Shown: positions 36,484 to 48,186, counted from the stretch's first letter. The stretch is 64,000 nucleotides of DNA from Phyllobacterium phragmitis (GCF_002980495.1 NZ_PVBR01000005.1:186001-250000); one strand, 5' to 3'. Notes: a model not told the origin generated them from the sequence alone. Made by a program: numbers and translations.

Positions 36484-37563
36484 ATGAACGGACCATTGAA
36501 AAAACTGATGTTAAGCATGGCTCTGCTACCGTTGCTTGTCGGAGCGCCGGTACTCGCCGCGAGTGCCGGTCATGAGGGCGGACCGGTGCAGGCTCCGCGC
36601 GCGACCCTCGCAGACAAGCTTCTGCCGGCGTGGATCACGCAGAAATCCGATGCGGAAGGTTCCGCGGCGCATGGTCAGGTGCAGTTGGCGCAGGCTGCCG
36701 ACCCGCGCGTCAGCCAGCTCGAAGAGCAGATACGCAACCTGACCGGCAAGGTCGAGGAATTGAATTTCCAGATACTCCAGATGCAGGAGCAGATGCGCAA
36801 GGTGCAGGAGGACAACGAATTCCGCTTTGAGGAGCTTGAGAAGAGCAAGCGTTCGGATGCGGGCGGGCGCCAGGACAGGGCGACGGCTTCCGCCGCCCAC
36901 GGCACCGGTAAGGTTGGGGCATCGGGAGATGCCTCTTCGACCGCTTCGGTGTCCGCGCCTGCTTCGAATGGACAATCCGCCGGCGCCGATTCCATTGCCA
37001 TTGAACCGCAAAGCGCATCGAAAGCGGACCAGGGCATCTCGCCCCGTTCGCTCGGTACTATCCGCTTTGACGCCAATGGCAATGCAATCGGCGAAACGAT
37101 GGACGAGGCTGCGGGATCGAACGGTGCACTGCCCATCGTGCCGAAGGGCGGCAACGCCATTGCCTCGCTCCCCGAGACGGATAATCCGCAGGAGCTCTAT
37201 CAGCTTGCCTATCAGTATATTCTGGCGGGTGACTACCGCGCGGCGGAAACGGCTTTCCGCGAGCATATCAACCGGTTCCCCAATGATCCTTCCACCGCCG
37301 ACGCGCGGTTCTGGCTGGGAGAATCACTCTATGGCCAGGAGCGCTATCCCGAAGCTGCGACAGTCTTCATCGACACGCAGCGCGATTTTCCACAATCGAA
37401 ACGTGGCGCCGAAAATCTTTTGAAGCTTGGCATGACCCTGGCGAAGTTGCAGGATCACGACGTCGCCTGCGCCACGCTCGCCCAGGTTCCGACGCGTTAT
37501 CCAAGCGCATCACCAGCCGTTCTGGATCGAGTCACGGATGAGCGTACCAAGAATCGCTGCTGA
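36484..37563 (+). CDS. cpoB: cell division coordinator CpoB (YbgF)
   Basis: A 359-residue exported protein: signal peptide about 1-27, a coiled coil (about 75-120, VSQLEEQIRNLTGKVEELNF) that trimerises in relatives, a low-complexity Ala/Ser linker (about 130-225), and TPR repeats at the C-terminus (NPQELYQLAYQYILAGDYRAAETAF, FWLGESLYGQERYPEAATVF). CpoB coordinates peptidoglycan synthesis with Tol-driven outer-membrane constriction. The ATG at 36484 is the best-supported start (signal peptide begins here). Its end overlaps tilS by 26 bp. Confidence 0.9.
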   Translation: MNGPLKKLMLSMALLPLLVGAPVLAASAGHEGGPVQAPRATLADKLLPAWITQKSDAEGSAAHGQVQLAQAADPRVSQLEEQIRNLTGKVEELNFQILQMQEQMRKVQEDNEFRFEELEKSKRSDAGGRQDRATASAAHGTGKVGASGDASSTASVSAPASNGQSAGADSIAIEPQSASKADQGISPRSLGTIRFDANGNAIGETMDEAAGSNGALPIVPKGGNAIASLPETDNPQELYQLAYQYILAGDYRAAETAFREHINRFPNDPSTADARFWLGESLYGQERYPEAATVFIDTQRDFPQSKRGAENLLKLGMTLAKLQDHDVACATLAQVPTRYPSASPAVLDRVTDERTKNRC

Positions 37564-38980
37564 TCGATTTCCCCCGGATGATTTTTCTCCGGTGGATCCG
37601 GCCCGGATATTTGCGCCGATCGATTTCAGCAATGAGCGTACCGTCATGGCGGCGGTCTCGGGCGGCGGCGATTCGCTGGCTCTGCTTTTTCTTCTCAAGG
37701 ACTATCTCTCAGGGATGGGCGATCCGCCGCAACTGATCGCGGCTACCGTCGACCATGGTCTGCGGCCGGAATCAAGGGACGAAGCGGCGGCAGTGGCAAA
37801 GCTTTGCCTCAGCCATGGCATTGCCCACCGCATCCTGTGCTGGGAGGGCGAGAAGCCGATCGCCGGCATTCCGGCGGCAGCGCGCGATGCCCGTTATCGT
37901 CTGTTGACGGAGGCGGCGCGCGATGCCAGCGCCCGATTTGTCTTCACCGGCCACACGCGGGAGGACCAGATCGAGACGTTCCTGATGCGCAAGGCGCGCG
38001 GCGGCGAACGGGGGCTGGCGGGAATGGCGAATCTGACATTGCTTAACGGTCATGGGCTTAACGGTCATGGGCTCGATGGCCATGTCTGGCTCCTGCGTCC
38101 ATTGTTGGGCACGCGCAGGGGGGATCTGCGCGCATTTCTGTTGGAACGGCAGATCGACTGGTTCGATGACCCGACCAATGAGAACATGGCTTTCGAACGC
38201 CCGCGCATCCGCAGCCGCAGCGGCGAGGTGGAAGCCGGCGCTGCTCTCGAGGAGATCGCGGCACGAACGGCGGCGCGCAAGGCGCAAAGTCGCGCGGCGG
38301 CGGCTTTTCTGTCCGGGGAAAGCGACAAGGTACATGTCGAACCCGGCGAAGTGGCGGTCGTCGACGCCGGATGGCTCGCAGATGCGGGACAAGATGTCGC
38401 TGCTCTGTCACTCGGCGTCCTCGTCGCCATCATCGGCGGACGCAGATTCCTGCCTGGCGAAGCGGAGCGCGAGCGTCTGGCATCCCACCTCGCAGCGAAG
38501 GGCGGCGGATCAGCCAGACTTGGTCTCGGCGGCTGTATCATCCAGTTCGGGACGAAGCGGCATCGTATCTGGCGTGAGGCGCGGGGACTGCCGGAACTGG
38601 TGCTCGCTTGCGGCGAAAGTGCTGCCTGGGATGGACGCTACCGGATCGCCAACAATATTCCAGGCGGCGAGAGCGTGCGGATCGCGCCGCCATCTGCGGC
38701 AGAATTCGACACGTTTTGCACGGATCGCGGGATTGAGCGCGGGACGTTTTATCGCGCCGCCGCCTTGACGGGCCCCGGGGTATGTGTTGGAGGAGAAATG
38801 GTGGATATTCCCTCGCTGACGGGCGACCGCTTCCTGCCTGCCGGGCTGACGGTGACGCGCTATATAGCCCTGTTCGACAAGGTCCTGCCAGGGCACGATC
38901 TCGTGCTTGCAAATGCCGCGGCGCATCTGTTCGCGCGGGGGCCTTATCCGGAGCCCCCAAGATCACCAAATATGTTGTAA
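37538..38980 (+). CDS. tilS: tRNA(Ile)-lysidine synthase TilS
   Basis: A 480-residue PP-loop ATPase: AAVSGGGDSLALLFLLK (about residues 38-54) with the SGGGDS loop. It modifies the wobble C of tRNA(Ile)(CAU) to lysidine, switching its decoding to AUA. GHTREDQIETFLMRKARGG (about 140-158) and DDPTNENMAFERPRIR (about 211-226) are also typical. A tandem NGHGL insertion lies near residues 170-182. The start overlaps cpoB, so the pair is coupled. It is somewhat longer than the usual ~430 residues. Confidence 0.92.
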   Translation: MSVPRIAADRFPPDDFSPVDPARIFAPIDFSNERTVMAAVSGGGDSLALLFLLKDYLSGMGDPPQLIAATVDHGLRPESRDEAAAVAKLCLSHGIAHRILCWEGEKPIAGIPAAARDARYRLLTEAARDASARFVFTGHTREDQIETFLMRKARGGERGLAGMANLTLLNGHGLNGHGLDGHVWLLRPLLGTRRGDLRAFLLERQIDWFDDPTNENMAFERPRIRSRSGEVEAGAALEEIAARTAARKAQSRAAAAFLSGESDKVHVEPGEVAVVDAGWLADAGQDVAALSLGVLVAIIGGRRFLPGEAERERLASHLAAKGGGSARLGLGGCIIQFGTKRHRIWREARGLPELVLACGESAAWDGRYRIANNIPGGESVRIAPPSAAEFDTFCTDRGIERGTFYRAAALTGPGVCVGGEMVDIPSLTGDRFLPAGLTVTRYIALFDKVLPGHDLVLANAAAHLFARGPYPEPPRSPNML

Positions 38981-39108
38981 ACCAGAGTGATAAGAATCGC
39001 TGCAACATGTCTGGTCCGCCTTGGCAAGGCCTTGCTTCGATCCTATGTTAGATGAAATTGCTATTCCGGGTATTTCTGGAATGGATGTGATGACCGATTG
39101 GACCCGTT

Positions 39109-41040
<1,932 letters not shown>

Positions 41041-41380
41041 GACTGGATTCATATTTCCAACGAACAGCAGCCGGGCGAAAGTCCGGCTGTTTCGTTTGAG
41101 CCGATGCGCCTTCAGTAAAAAGTTACGAGGTCGTTGCGTGGCGCCCTAAAAAGGACGCACCGCGCTCCCATACGCCATGGTTGCACCGGGCGGGCAAAGC
41201 AGATTGCCGGCAAAGCAGATTGAAAGCCTTGATCAAGGATTTCGGGTCTATAACTCCGTTTGCATCTTTTTCACCCATTACCGGTATGATGTAGGCTGCT
41301 TACAAAGGTGAAATTGCGCAGAGTTGCTATTTCTGCGATAAAATAGCCAAAAATTGGCCAAGCTCATATAAGGCACAATC
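41041..41380. other. ftsH-glmM intergenic region
   Basis: Contains the ftsH terminator near 41068 and a short tandem direct repeat, GGCAAAGCAGATTG, twice (about 41193-41222). The rest shows no gene or RNA. The glmM promoter must lie here. Confidence 0.5.
41068..41094 (+). terminator. intrinsic terminator of ftsH
   Basis: CAGCCGG (41068-41074) pairs with CCGGCTG (41083-41089), followed by TTTCGTTT. The T-run is interrupted. Confidence 0.65.
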
Positions 41381-42733
41381 ATGAGTCGCAAATATTTCGG
41401 AACGGACGGCATCCGCGGAAAAGCCAACAGTTTCCCCATGACGCCCGATATCGCCATGAAAGTCGGCATGGCCGTCGGCCTGACCTTCAAACGCTCCGGC
41501 CAGGGCAGCCGTGTCGTGATCGGCAAGGATACCCGGCTTTCCGGCTATATGCTGGAGAATGCGCTGGTGGCCGGCTTCACCGCGACCGGCATGGATGTGT
41601 TCCTGCTCGGACCTATTCCGACGCCGGCCGTGGCGATGCTATGCCGTTCCTTGCGCGCCGATATCGGCGTGATGATTTCCGCCTCGCACAATCCCTATTA
41701 TGATAACGGCATCAAGCTTTTCGGTCCCGACGGTTTCAAGCTTTCCGATGAACTCGAACTGGAAATCGAAAAGCTGATCGATGAGGATATGAGCAGCAAG
41801 CTGGCCAGCAATGGCGAGATCGGGCGGGCCAAGCGTGTCGATGGCGATATCTACCGCTATATCGAATTCGCCAAGCGGACCCTGCCGCGCAATTTGTCGC
41901 TTTCCGGACTGCGCATCGTCGTCGACTGCGCGCATGGCGCAGCCTACAAGGTCGCTCCCACGGCGCTTTGGGAGTTGGGTGCGGAGGTGGTCACGATCAA
42001 TGACGAGCCGAACGGCATCAATATCAACGTGGATTGCGGCTCGACCCATCCCATTGGCCTTAAGAAGAAGGTGCATGAGGTGCGGGCCGATCTCGGTATC
42101 GCGCTCGATGGCGATGCGGACCGGGTGCTGTTGATCGATGGAGATGGCGATGTCATCGATGGCGACCAGCTCATGGCGGTGATCGCCGAATCCTGGGCCA
42201 ATTCGGGAAGGCTGACCGGCGGCGGTATCGTCGCCACCATCATGTCCAATCTCGGTCTCGAACGCTTCCTCGGCAATATGGGGCTGACGCTGGCGCGCAC
42301 CAAGGTTGGCGACCGCTATGTCGTGGAACATATGCGGGAGCATGGCTTCAATGTGGGCGGAGAGCAATCCGGCCATATCGTGCTTTCCGATTTTTCGACC
42401 ACGGGAGACGGTCTCGTATCGGCATTGCAGATCCTTGCCGTCATGCAGGAACAGCAGCGGCCCCTGAGCGAGGTCTGCCGCAAGTTCGAGCCGGTGCCGC
42501 AGCTTTTGAAGAACGTGCGCACCACCGGTGGCAAGCCGCTCGAGGACAAGGGCGTCAAGATCGCCATCGACGATGCCCGCGACAGGCTCGGCAAAGCCGG
42601 ACGTGTGGTCATCAGGCCATCGGGAACCGAACCGCTGATCCGCGTGATGGCGGAAGGCGACGACCGCGATCTCGTCGAGACCGTCGTCAATGATATCGTC
42701 AACGTGCTCTCCGGTGTCCGCACCGCTGCTTGA
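41381..42733 (+). CDS. glmM: phosphoglucosamine mutase
   Basis: A 450-residue alpha-D-phosphohexomutase that turns glucosamine-6-phosphate into glucosamine-1-phosphate for UDP-GlcNAc, peptidoglycan and LPS. The phosphoserine is S102 in [13 protein letters not shown], the metal site is ALDGDADR (about 243-250), and the C-terminal [12 protein letters not shown] binds substrate phosphate. ATG 41381 gives the canonical [13 protein letters not shown] start. Confidence 0.97.
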   Translation: MSRKYFGTDGIRGKANSFPMTPDIAMKVGMAVGLTFKRSGQGSRVVIGKDTRLSGYMLENALVAGFTATGMDVFLLGPIPTPAVAMLCRSLRADIGVMISASHNPYYDNGIKLFGPDGFKLSDELELEIEKLIDEDMSSKLASNGEIGRAKRVDGDIYRYIEFAKRTLPRNLSLSGLRIVVDCAHGAAYKVAPTALWELGAEVVTINDEPNGININVDCGSTHPIGLKKKVHEVRADLGIALDGDADRVLLIDGDGDVIDGDQLMAVIAESWANSGRLTGGGIVATIMSNLGLERFLGNMGLTLARTKVGDRYVVEHMREHGFNVGGEQSGHIVLSDFSTTGDGLVSALQILAVMQEQQRPLSEVCRKFEPVPQLLKNVRTTGGKPLEDKGVKIAIDDARDRLGKAGRVVIRPSGTEPLIRVMAEGDDRDLVETVVNDIVNVLSGVRTAA

Positions 42734-42762
42734 CGTGTGTTCTCCGCTTCCAACTTGCTTCG

Positions 42763-42790
42763 AAAAGGCTCCTGAACGGAGCCTTTTTCT
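42763..42790 (+). terminator. intrinsic terminator of glmM
   Basis: AAAAGGCTCC (42763-42772) pairs with GGAGCCTTTT (42778-42787) with a 5-nt loop and T-run. Confidence 0.88.
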
Positions 42791-42871
42791 TTGGCCCGCA
42801 TGATCCCGGCGGATGCTCCAGATATCCGCGATAGCCGGCATTTTCTTGATAAGAATGATGAAAAAACAGGG

Positions 42872-42887
42872 TTAAGCTGAGCTTAAC
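42872..42887. promoter_or_regulatory. CtrA-type box upstream of outer-membrane barrel gene 1
   Basis: TTAAGCTGAGCTTAAC is a perfect TTAA-N7-TTAAC site, 80-95 bp before the start of the barrel gene. It is also an inverted repeat. Confidence 0.65.
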
Positions 42888-42966
42888 TTTTCCTGTCTAT
42901 TTCTAGCAATTGAAGTCAACGGGGATACGGCGCGCGGGCGCCAGAAAGTCCGATGGGAAAGCGACC

Positions 42967-43824
42967 ATGCACAATCAGATAAGATCCTTCATCGCTGGCG
43001 CGGCACTTCTGGCCGTCGCCGGGGCATCTCAGTCCGCTTTCGCAGCGGATTTCATGGAGCCGATGCCCGAAGCGCCGTACGTTCCTGAAGTCGTGGTTCC
43101 GCCTTCCATCGGCGGCTGGTATCTGCGTGGCGATGTCGGCTATTCCTGGGCCAAGTTTCGCGATGCCTCTTATGCCACCTTCGGCTGCGACGAATGCGGC
43201 AGCGGCATTGGCGAGAACCAACTGGATGGCGATCTGAAGGGATCGTTCCTCATTGGCGGCGGCATCGGCTATCAGGTGACGGATTATTTTCGTACCGACC
43301 TGACCGCGGATTATCTGACCCGCTCCAAATTCTCCGGAAGCACCGTTGGCACCTGCACATCAGGCGGTGCGGAATTCGCTTGTACGTCGAACGACAGCAG
43401 CAAGCTCTCGGCCTTGTCGATCCTTGCCAACGCCTATGTCGATCTCGGCAATTTCAACGGCTTCACGCCTTATGTCGGTGCCGGTATCGGCGGCACGCGG
43501 GTCAAATGGTCGGCCTTGGAAAATACCATCGGCGGCGATTTCGATCAGAGCGGCACGGAGCACCATGATGGCGCGGCGAGCTGGCGCTTCACCTGGGCAC
43601 TCATGGCAGGCGTCTCCATCGATCTGGCGCAAAACCTCAAGCTCGATGCCGGTTACCGCTATCGCCGGGTCGAAGGCGGCAACATGTTCGCCGGCAGTGA
43701 TTTTGTCGGCAAGGGCTATGATGACGGCCTGTCGCTGCACGATGTCCGCCTCGGCCTGCGCTACCAGTTCGGCGGACCGTCCGCCGTCGCCTATGCGCCG
43801 GAACCACTGCCCGTTTACAAATAA
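42967..43824 (+). CDS. outer-membrane beta-barrel protein (Omp25/Omp31-like), copy 1
   Basis: A 285-residue exported barrel: signal peptide about 1-26 (ending SAFA), a short acidic Pro-rich segment (EPMPEAPYVPEVVVPP), then GGWYLRGDVGYSWAKF and alternating beta strands ending with DVRLGLRYQFGG and a conserved EPLPVYK tail. This matches the Omp25/Omp31 family abundant in Brucella and its relatives. Two cysteine pairs (FGCDECG and CTSGGAEFACTS) lie in predicted loops. A CtrA-type box lies upstream and a terminator follows. Its closest relative in this window is the next gene. Confidence 0.88.
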   Translation: MHNQIRSFIAGAALLAVAGASQSAFAADFMEPMPEAPYVPEVVVPPSIGGWYLRGDVGYSWAKFRDASYATFGCDECGSGIGENQLDGDLKGSFLIGGGIGYQVTDYFRTDLTADYLTRSKFSGSTVGTCTSGGAEFACTSNDSSKLSALSILANAYVDLGNFNGFTPYVGAGIGGTRVKWSALENTIGGDFDQSGTEHHDGAASWRFTWALMAGVSIDLAQNLKLDAGYRYRRVEGGNMFAGSDFVGKGYDDGLSLHDVRLGLRYQFGGPSAVAYAPEPLPVYK

Positions 43825-43848
43825 CCCTGACATTTCCAAATCTCCAGC

Positions 43849-43873
43849 AGCCCGACTCGTTCGGGCTTTTTTC
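43849..43873 (+). terminator. intrinsic terminator of barrel gene 1
   Basis: AGCCCGA pairs with TCGGGCT (43849-43867), followed by TTTTTT. Confidence 0.8.
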
Positions 43874-43931
43874 TTCGCGTATGAAGATCCGGATGGATTT
43901 CTCGGCTTATTTGCCTGGGGCGCATGTATAC

Positions 43932-43946
43932 TTAACGGCTGCTTAA
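43932..43946. promoter_or_regulatory. CtrA-type box upstream of outer-membrane barrel gene 2
   Basis: TTAACGGCTGCTTAA is a perfect TTAA-N7-TTAA site, about 70-80 bp before the second barrel gene's start. Confidence 0.65.
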
Positions 43947-44013
43947 GATTTTTGGTTAATGATCGGGAGAATGACGGCAAAAGCGATTTTGCAACGTTCC
44001 GTGGGGATTCTAC

Positions 44014-44907
44014 ATGACGAGCAACAAGCGTATTTTGATGGCTGCATTGTCCGGTGCGTTCATGGCGGGGCCCATGGCAAGCGCGGCTTTCGCCGCCGAT
44101 TACGGCCCGGTCTATGCGCAGCCCGAAGCTGTCCCGGTCATCGTGGAGCCCGCTCCCGTTGCGGTCGCATCCGGATGGTATCTGCGTGGCGATGTCGGCC
44201 ACAGCTTCAATTCCGAGACCGACGGGCACTATCGTGTGCTTGACAGCGGCATCATTACCGAACGCGACTACGACACGATCGAATTGCGCGGCAATACGGA
44301 TTTCAGCGTTGGCGCCGGTTATCGCTTCAACCGGTATCTGCGGGCGGATGCGACGCTTGGCTTCTGGAAGCGCGACGTTTACGGCTCGACAGAATTCAGC
44401 GATGTGCTCTTCTTCGATGATACGTCGAAGATAACCGCATGGGAGATGATGGCCAACGCCTATGTCGACCTCGTCACTTTCGGCAAAATCACGCCCTATA
44501 TCGGCGGCGGTCTCGGCTTCACGCGCGTCAAATACGGCACGCTGAAAAACCGGGCCTTCTGCTACGATCCCTCCATATGCGGCAACAGCTATGAAGCGGA
44601 TCATGGCGGGCTGACATCGACGCGCTTCACCTGGGCGCTGATGGCCGGTGCATCGGTCGATATCACGAGGAATACCAAGCTCGACTTCGGCTATCGCTAT
44701 TCGCACGTCAGGGGCGGCAAGGCCTTTGGCTGGGATGCGTTCGATCAGGCCGCCGGCGCAACGGGACCGCAGGGCTACGATGACGGCTTCTCGGTGCACC
44801 AGGTCCGTGTCGGCCTGCGCTACGAGTTCGGCGGCCCGCAATCGGCGGTCTATCAGCCGGAACCGCTGCCGGTTTACGATCAAGGTCCGGCGCCGGTTTA
44901 CAAATAA
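44014..44907 (+). CDS. outer-membrane beta-barrel protein (Omp25/Omp31-like), copy 2
   Basis: A 297-residue paralogue of the preceding gene: signal peptide about 1-27 (ending AFA), a Pro/Val-rich linker (about 30-52), the shared SGWYLRGDVGHSF core, FTWALMAGASVDITRNTKLDFGYRYS and the C-terminal VRVGLRYEFGG plus EPLPVYD. The two copies share architecture and end motifs but differ in the loops (here FCYDPSICGNSYE). They probably arose by duplication and both have a CtrA-type box. Surface-exposed loops are likely antigenic. Confidence 0.88.
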   Translation: MTSNKRILMAALSGAFMAGPMASAAFAADYGPVYAQPEAVPVIVEPAPVAVASGWYLRGDVGHSFNSETDGHYRVLDSGIITERDYDTIELRGNTDFSVGAGYRFNRYLRADATLGFWKRDVYGSTEFSDVLFFDDTSKITAWEMMANAYVDLVTFGKITPYIGGGLGFTRVKYGTLKNRAFCYDPSICGNSYEADHGGLTSTRFTWALMAGASVDITRNTKLDFGYRYSHVRGGKAFGWDAFDQAAGATGPQGYDDGFSVHQVRVGLRYEFGGPQSAVYQPEPLPVYDQGPAPVYK

Positions 44908-44940
44908 GAAGCCCGGTCAACGGACCGGGTTGAAATACGG

Positions 44941-44980
44941 AACCGCTTGCAACAGGGATGTTGCGAGCGGTTTTTCTTTT
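44941..44980 (+). terminator. intrinsic terminator of barrel gene 2
   Basis: AACCGCTTGCAAC (44941-44953) pairs with GTTGCGAGCGGTT (44960-44972) and leads to TTTTTCTTTT. Confidence 0.85.
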
Positions 44981-45011
44981 TAGCTCGGTCAGAAGCAGGC
45001 TTGCGAATCGC

Positions 45012-45027
45012 ATAAGTGTATGCTTAT
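45012..45027. promoter_or_regulatory. palindromic operator candidate of the ArsR-type gene
   Basis: ATAAGTGTATGCTTAT (5-bp arms ATAAG/CTTAT with a 6-bp centre) lies 10 bp before the regulator's start, at an autoregulatory position. Confidence 0.55.
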
Positions 45028-45036
45028 CTGTTATCC

Positions 45037-45351
45037 ATGATCGAGAATGATATTTTCAAAGCTTTGGCTGACCCGACCCGCCGCGCGATCTTCGAGAAGC
45101 TGGCCGGCGGCGGCATGAATGCCAGCGCCTTGCGCGAGGGCATGGAGATCAGCCAGCCGGCCATGTCGCAACACCTACAGGTGCTGCGTAGCGCCAATCT
45201 CGTGCGGGAAGAGCGGCAGGGGCGGTTCGTGCATTACGAAGTCAATCCGGACGGGCTGGCTCTCATCGCGCAGTGGCTGGCGAAATATCGCGCCTACTGG
45301 CCGCAGCGCATCGAAGCGCTCAAGGTCTTGCTTAGGGATATGGACCAATGA
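45037..45351 (+). CDS. ArsR-family winged-helix regulator
   Basis: A 104-residue winged-helix protein with IFKALADPTRRAIFEKLAGGG and EISQPAMSQHLQVLRSANLVREERQGRFVHYEV, the ArsR/SmtB fold. No metal-binding cysteines typical of ArsR/SmtB sensors are visible, so it probably senses something else. It overlaps the SRPBCC gene by 4 bases (ATGA), forming a regulator-SRPBCC pair seen in many bacteria. A GTG start 21 bases upstream is an alternative but would sit inside the operator. Confidence 0.85.
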   Translation: MIENDIFKALADPTRRAIFEKLAGGGMNASALREGMEISQPAMSQHLQVLRSANLVREERQGRFVHYEVNPDGLALIAQWLAKYRAYWPQRIEALKVLLRDMDQ

Positions 45352-45689
45352 ACGACGAACTGAGCGACGGCATCGAGCTGGAATTCGACCTGGATGAGGC
45401 ACCGCAAAAGGTCTGGCGCGCCATCAGCATTCCTGAGTTTCGCGAAAACTGGCTGCCGAAAGAGGCTTTGGCCGAGGCGGAAGCGACCACCGTCACGCCC
45501 GGCGAGGCCGTTCGATACACGATGCGCGATGACGCCCCGCCATTCCTCGAAAGCACCGTGACGTTCACGGTCGCCCCGAACGATACCGGCGGGACGTGCC
45601 TTCGGGTTGTCCATGAACTGACCGATTCGAGGCTCGTTCGGATGGTTGCCGCAAACGGCAACAGTCCGCCCCTCATGCTCGCCGCCTGA
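45348..45689 (+). CDS. SRPBCC (AHSA1-like) domain protein
   Basis: A 113-residue START-like fold protein: EFDLDEAPQKVWRAISIPEFRENWLPKEAL in the first half, then ESTVTFTVAPNDTGGTCLRVVHEL, an AHSA1/SRPBCC pattern. Such proteins bind hydrophobic ligands. It is translationally coupled to the ArsR-type regulator, which suggests they respond to the same ligand. Length is shorter than the usual ~140 residues, so the domain may be truncated at the C-terminus. Confidence 0.7.
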   Translation: MNDELSDGIELEFDLDEAPQKVWRAISIPEFRENWLPKEALAEAEATTVTPGEAVRYTMRDDAPPFLESTVTFTVAPNDTGGTCLRVVHELTDSRLVRMVAANGNSPPLMLAA

Positions 45690-45706
45690 CGCGGCAGGGT
45701 CTTTCT

Positions 45707-45910
45707 AGAGGGTGTCATGGTTTAATTGAAACACTGGCAGAATAGGGCCCCTTGTTCTGCCGTCATTCTCGGGCTTGTCCCGAGAATCTGCCATAAGAAG
45801 AAGAAAAGTGATTACCGTCCTGACAGGCCATCCGTCGGCAGATCCTCGGGACAAGCCCGAGGATGACGGTCAGGGTGGGAAGCTGTTTCTAGTCTGGTCT
45901 AACACACTCT
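45707..45910. repeat. MITE-like element, copy 2
   Basis: A 204-bp element with AGAGGGTGTCATGG at the left end and AACACACTCT at the right, with the internal palindromes CTTGTCCCGAGAATCTGCC and GGGACAAGCCCGAGGATGACGG. It resembles the elements at 18192 and 50508, with some drift at the ends. Confidence 0.6.
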
Positions 45911-45962
45911 AAATACCTGAAAATACCTGAAACAAAACACCAGAAAACATTGGAGTTCGCCG

Positions 45963-46556
45963 ATGCGCGAAGCGATGCAGCTCGTCCCTATGGTCGTGGA
46001 ACAATCCAGCAAAGGGGAGCGGTCTTTTGACATTTACTCCCGCCTGCTGCGTGAGCGGATCATCTTTCTCACGGGTGAGGTAAACGATACGATCTCATCG
46101 CTGATCTGCGCGCAATTGCTGTTTCTCGAGGCGGAAAATCCGAAGAAGCCGATCAATCTCTACATCAACTCGCCGGGCGGCGTGGTCACGAGCGGCCTTG
46201 CCATGTACGACACCATGCAATTTCTTCAGGCGCCGGTGCATACGCTTTGCATGGGGACGGCGCGTTCGATGGGGTCGTTCCTGTTGATGGCGGGCGAGCC
46301 GGGACAGCGTGTCGCGCTGCCCAACGCCAGTATCCATATCCACCAGCCGTTGGGCGGTTTTCAGGGGCAGGCGTCGGATATCCTGATTCATGCCGAGGAA
46401 ACGCTCAAAACCAAGCAGCGCATGACACGGCTCTATGCCGAGCATTGCGGGCGCTCCTATGAGGAATTCGAGCGGGCGATGGACCGGGACCATTTCATGA
46501 CGGCGGAGGAGGCGGTGGAATGGGGTCTGGTCGACCGCGTTTTGAAGGGTCGGTGA
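45963..46556 (+). CDS. clpP: ATP-dependent Clp protease proteolytic subunit (paralogue)
   Basis: A 197-residue ClpP with the full catalytic triad: S102 in [12 protein letters not shown]127 in [10 protein letters not shown], and D176 in MDRDHF, in the same spacing as E. coli ClpP (S97, H122, D171). It lacks an adjacent clpX or other Clp ATPase gene, so this is likely a second ClpP paralogue rather than the main clpPX locus. ATG 45963 follows GGAG at about 8 bases. Confidence 0.93.
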   Translation: MREAMQLVPMVVEQSSKGERSFDIYSRLLRERIIFLTGEVNDTISSLICAQLLFLEAENPKKPINLYINSPGGVVTSGLAMYDTMQFLQAPVHTLCMGTARSMGSFLLMAGEPGQRVALPNASIHIHQPLGGFQGQASDILIHAEETLKTKQRMTRLYAEHCGRSYEEFERAMDRDHFMTAEEAVEWGLVDRVLKGR

Positions 46557-46580
46557 GGTAGAAGCGTTGATGTAGCTGGA

Positions 46581-46783
46581 ATGCCCCTCATCCGCCTGCC
46601 GGCTCCTGCCCGGCCCTACGCTATGGCTCCGGGCGTTCGTCGCTCAAAAAGCCAAATCGTTGGCTTTTTGTCCGCTACGCGGACCGCTTCTCACCCCCGC
46701 ACGGGGGGAGAAGGAGGAGGTGGCAACGTCCATGGCCCCCTCTCCCCGTTCTTGACGGGGAGAGGGTAAGGGTGAGGGGCATG
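46581..46783. repeat. RIME-like element upstream of serC
   Basis: Outer arms CCCCTCATCCGCC (46583 on) and GGTGAGGGG (to about 46780), with inner palindromes such as AAAAAGCCAA-ATCG-TTGGCTTTTT (46648-46671) and CTCTCCCCGTTCTTGACGGGGAGAG near 46740. This matches the element at 28506 in outline. Confidence 0.65.
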
Positions 46784-46925
46784 GTGCAAGCGATTCCATC
46801 AAAACGGGAGCCGCTATAGGGGGCGTTTCAAGCTGGTCTCACAGGCACGCGCTATTTTGTTCTCCCCGCAAAACTGGCGTCGCGGTCAAACAAATTTCTT
46901 GACTGGATGCGACATTTCTCCTAAT

Positions 46926-46984
46926 TCCCGAAGCGGGCCACCTTTCCCCACCGAAAGGCGTGCTATCTGAGAGGATAGGATAAA
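46926..46984 (+). promoter_or_regulatory. serC leader RNA motif (candidate)
   Basis: Tandem hairpins directly before the serC ATG: CCCG-AAG-CGGG (46927-46937), CCTTTC/GAAAGG inside a CAC/GTG closing pair (near 46939-46962), and CTATC-TGAGAG-GATAG (46963-46978). The Shine-Dalgarno GAGAGG forms part of the last loop. This architecture matches the alphaproteobacterial serC RNA motif in Rfam, which I recognise by context and by the loop positions, not by alignment. Confidence 0.6.
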
Positions 46985-48157
<1,173 letters not shown>

Positions 48158-48186
48158 CGCTTTTCATTTGGAAACTGCGCCAAGCG

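Larger units (their letters stand above)
46557..46984. other. clpP-serC intergenic region
   Basis: A 428-bp gap holding the RIME-like element (46581-46783) and then the serC leader (46926-46984). Between them (about 46784-46925) I see no gene; the serC promoter should lie there. Confidence 0.5.

Noticed and set aside
38980-39108. RpoH-dependent promoter before ftsH
   Set aside because: I saw only a weak partial match (CTTG... with a poor -10), not enough to call.
46581-46783. Insertion sequence upstream of serC
   Set aside because: The palindromes contain no transposase frame; the element fits a RIME-like repeat.
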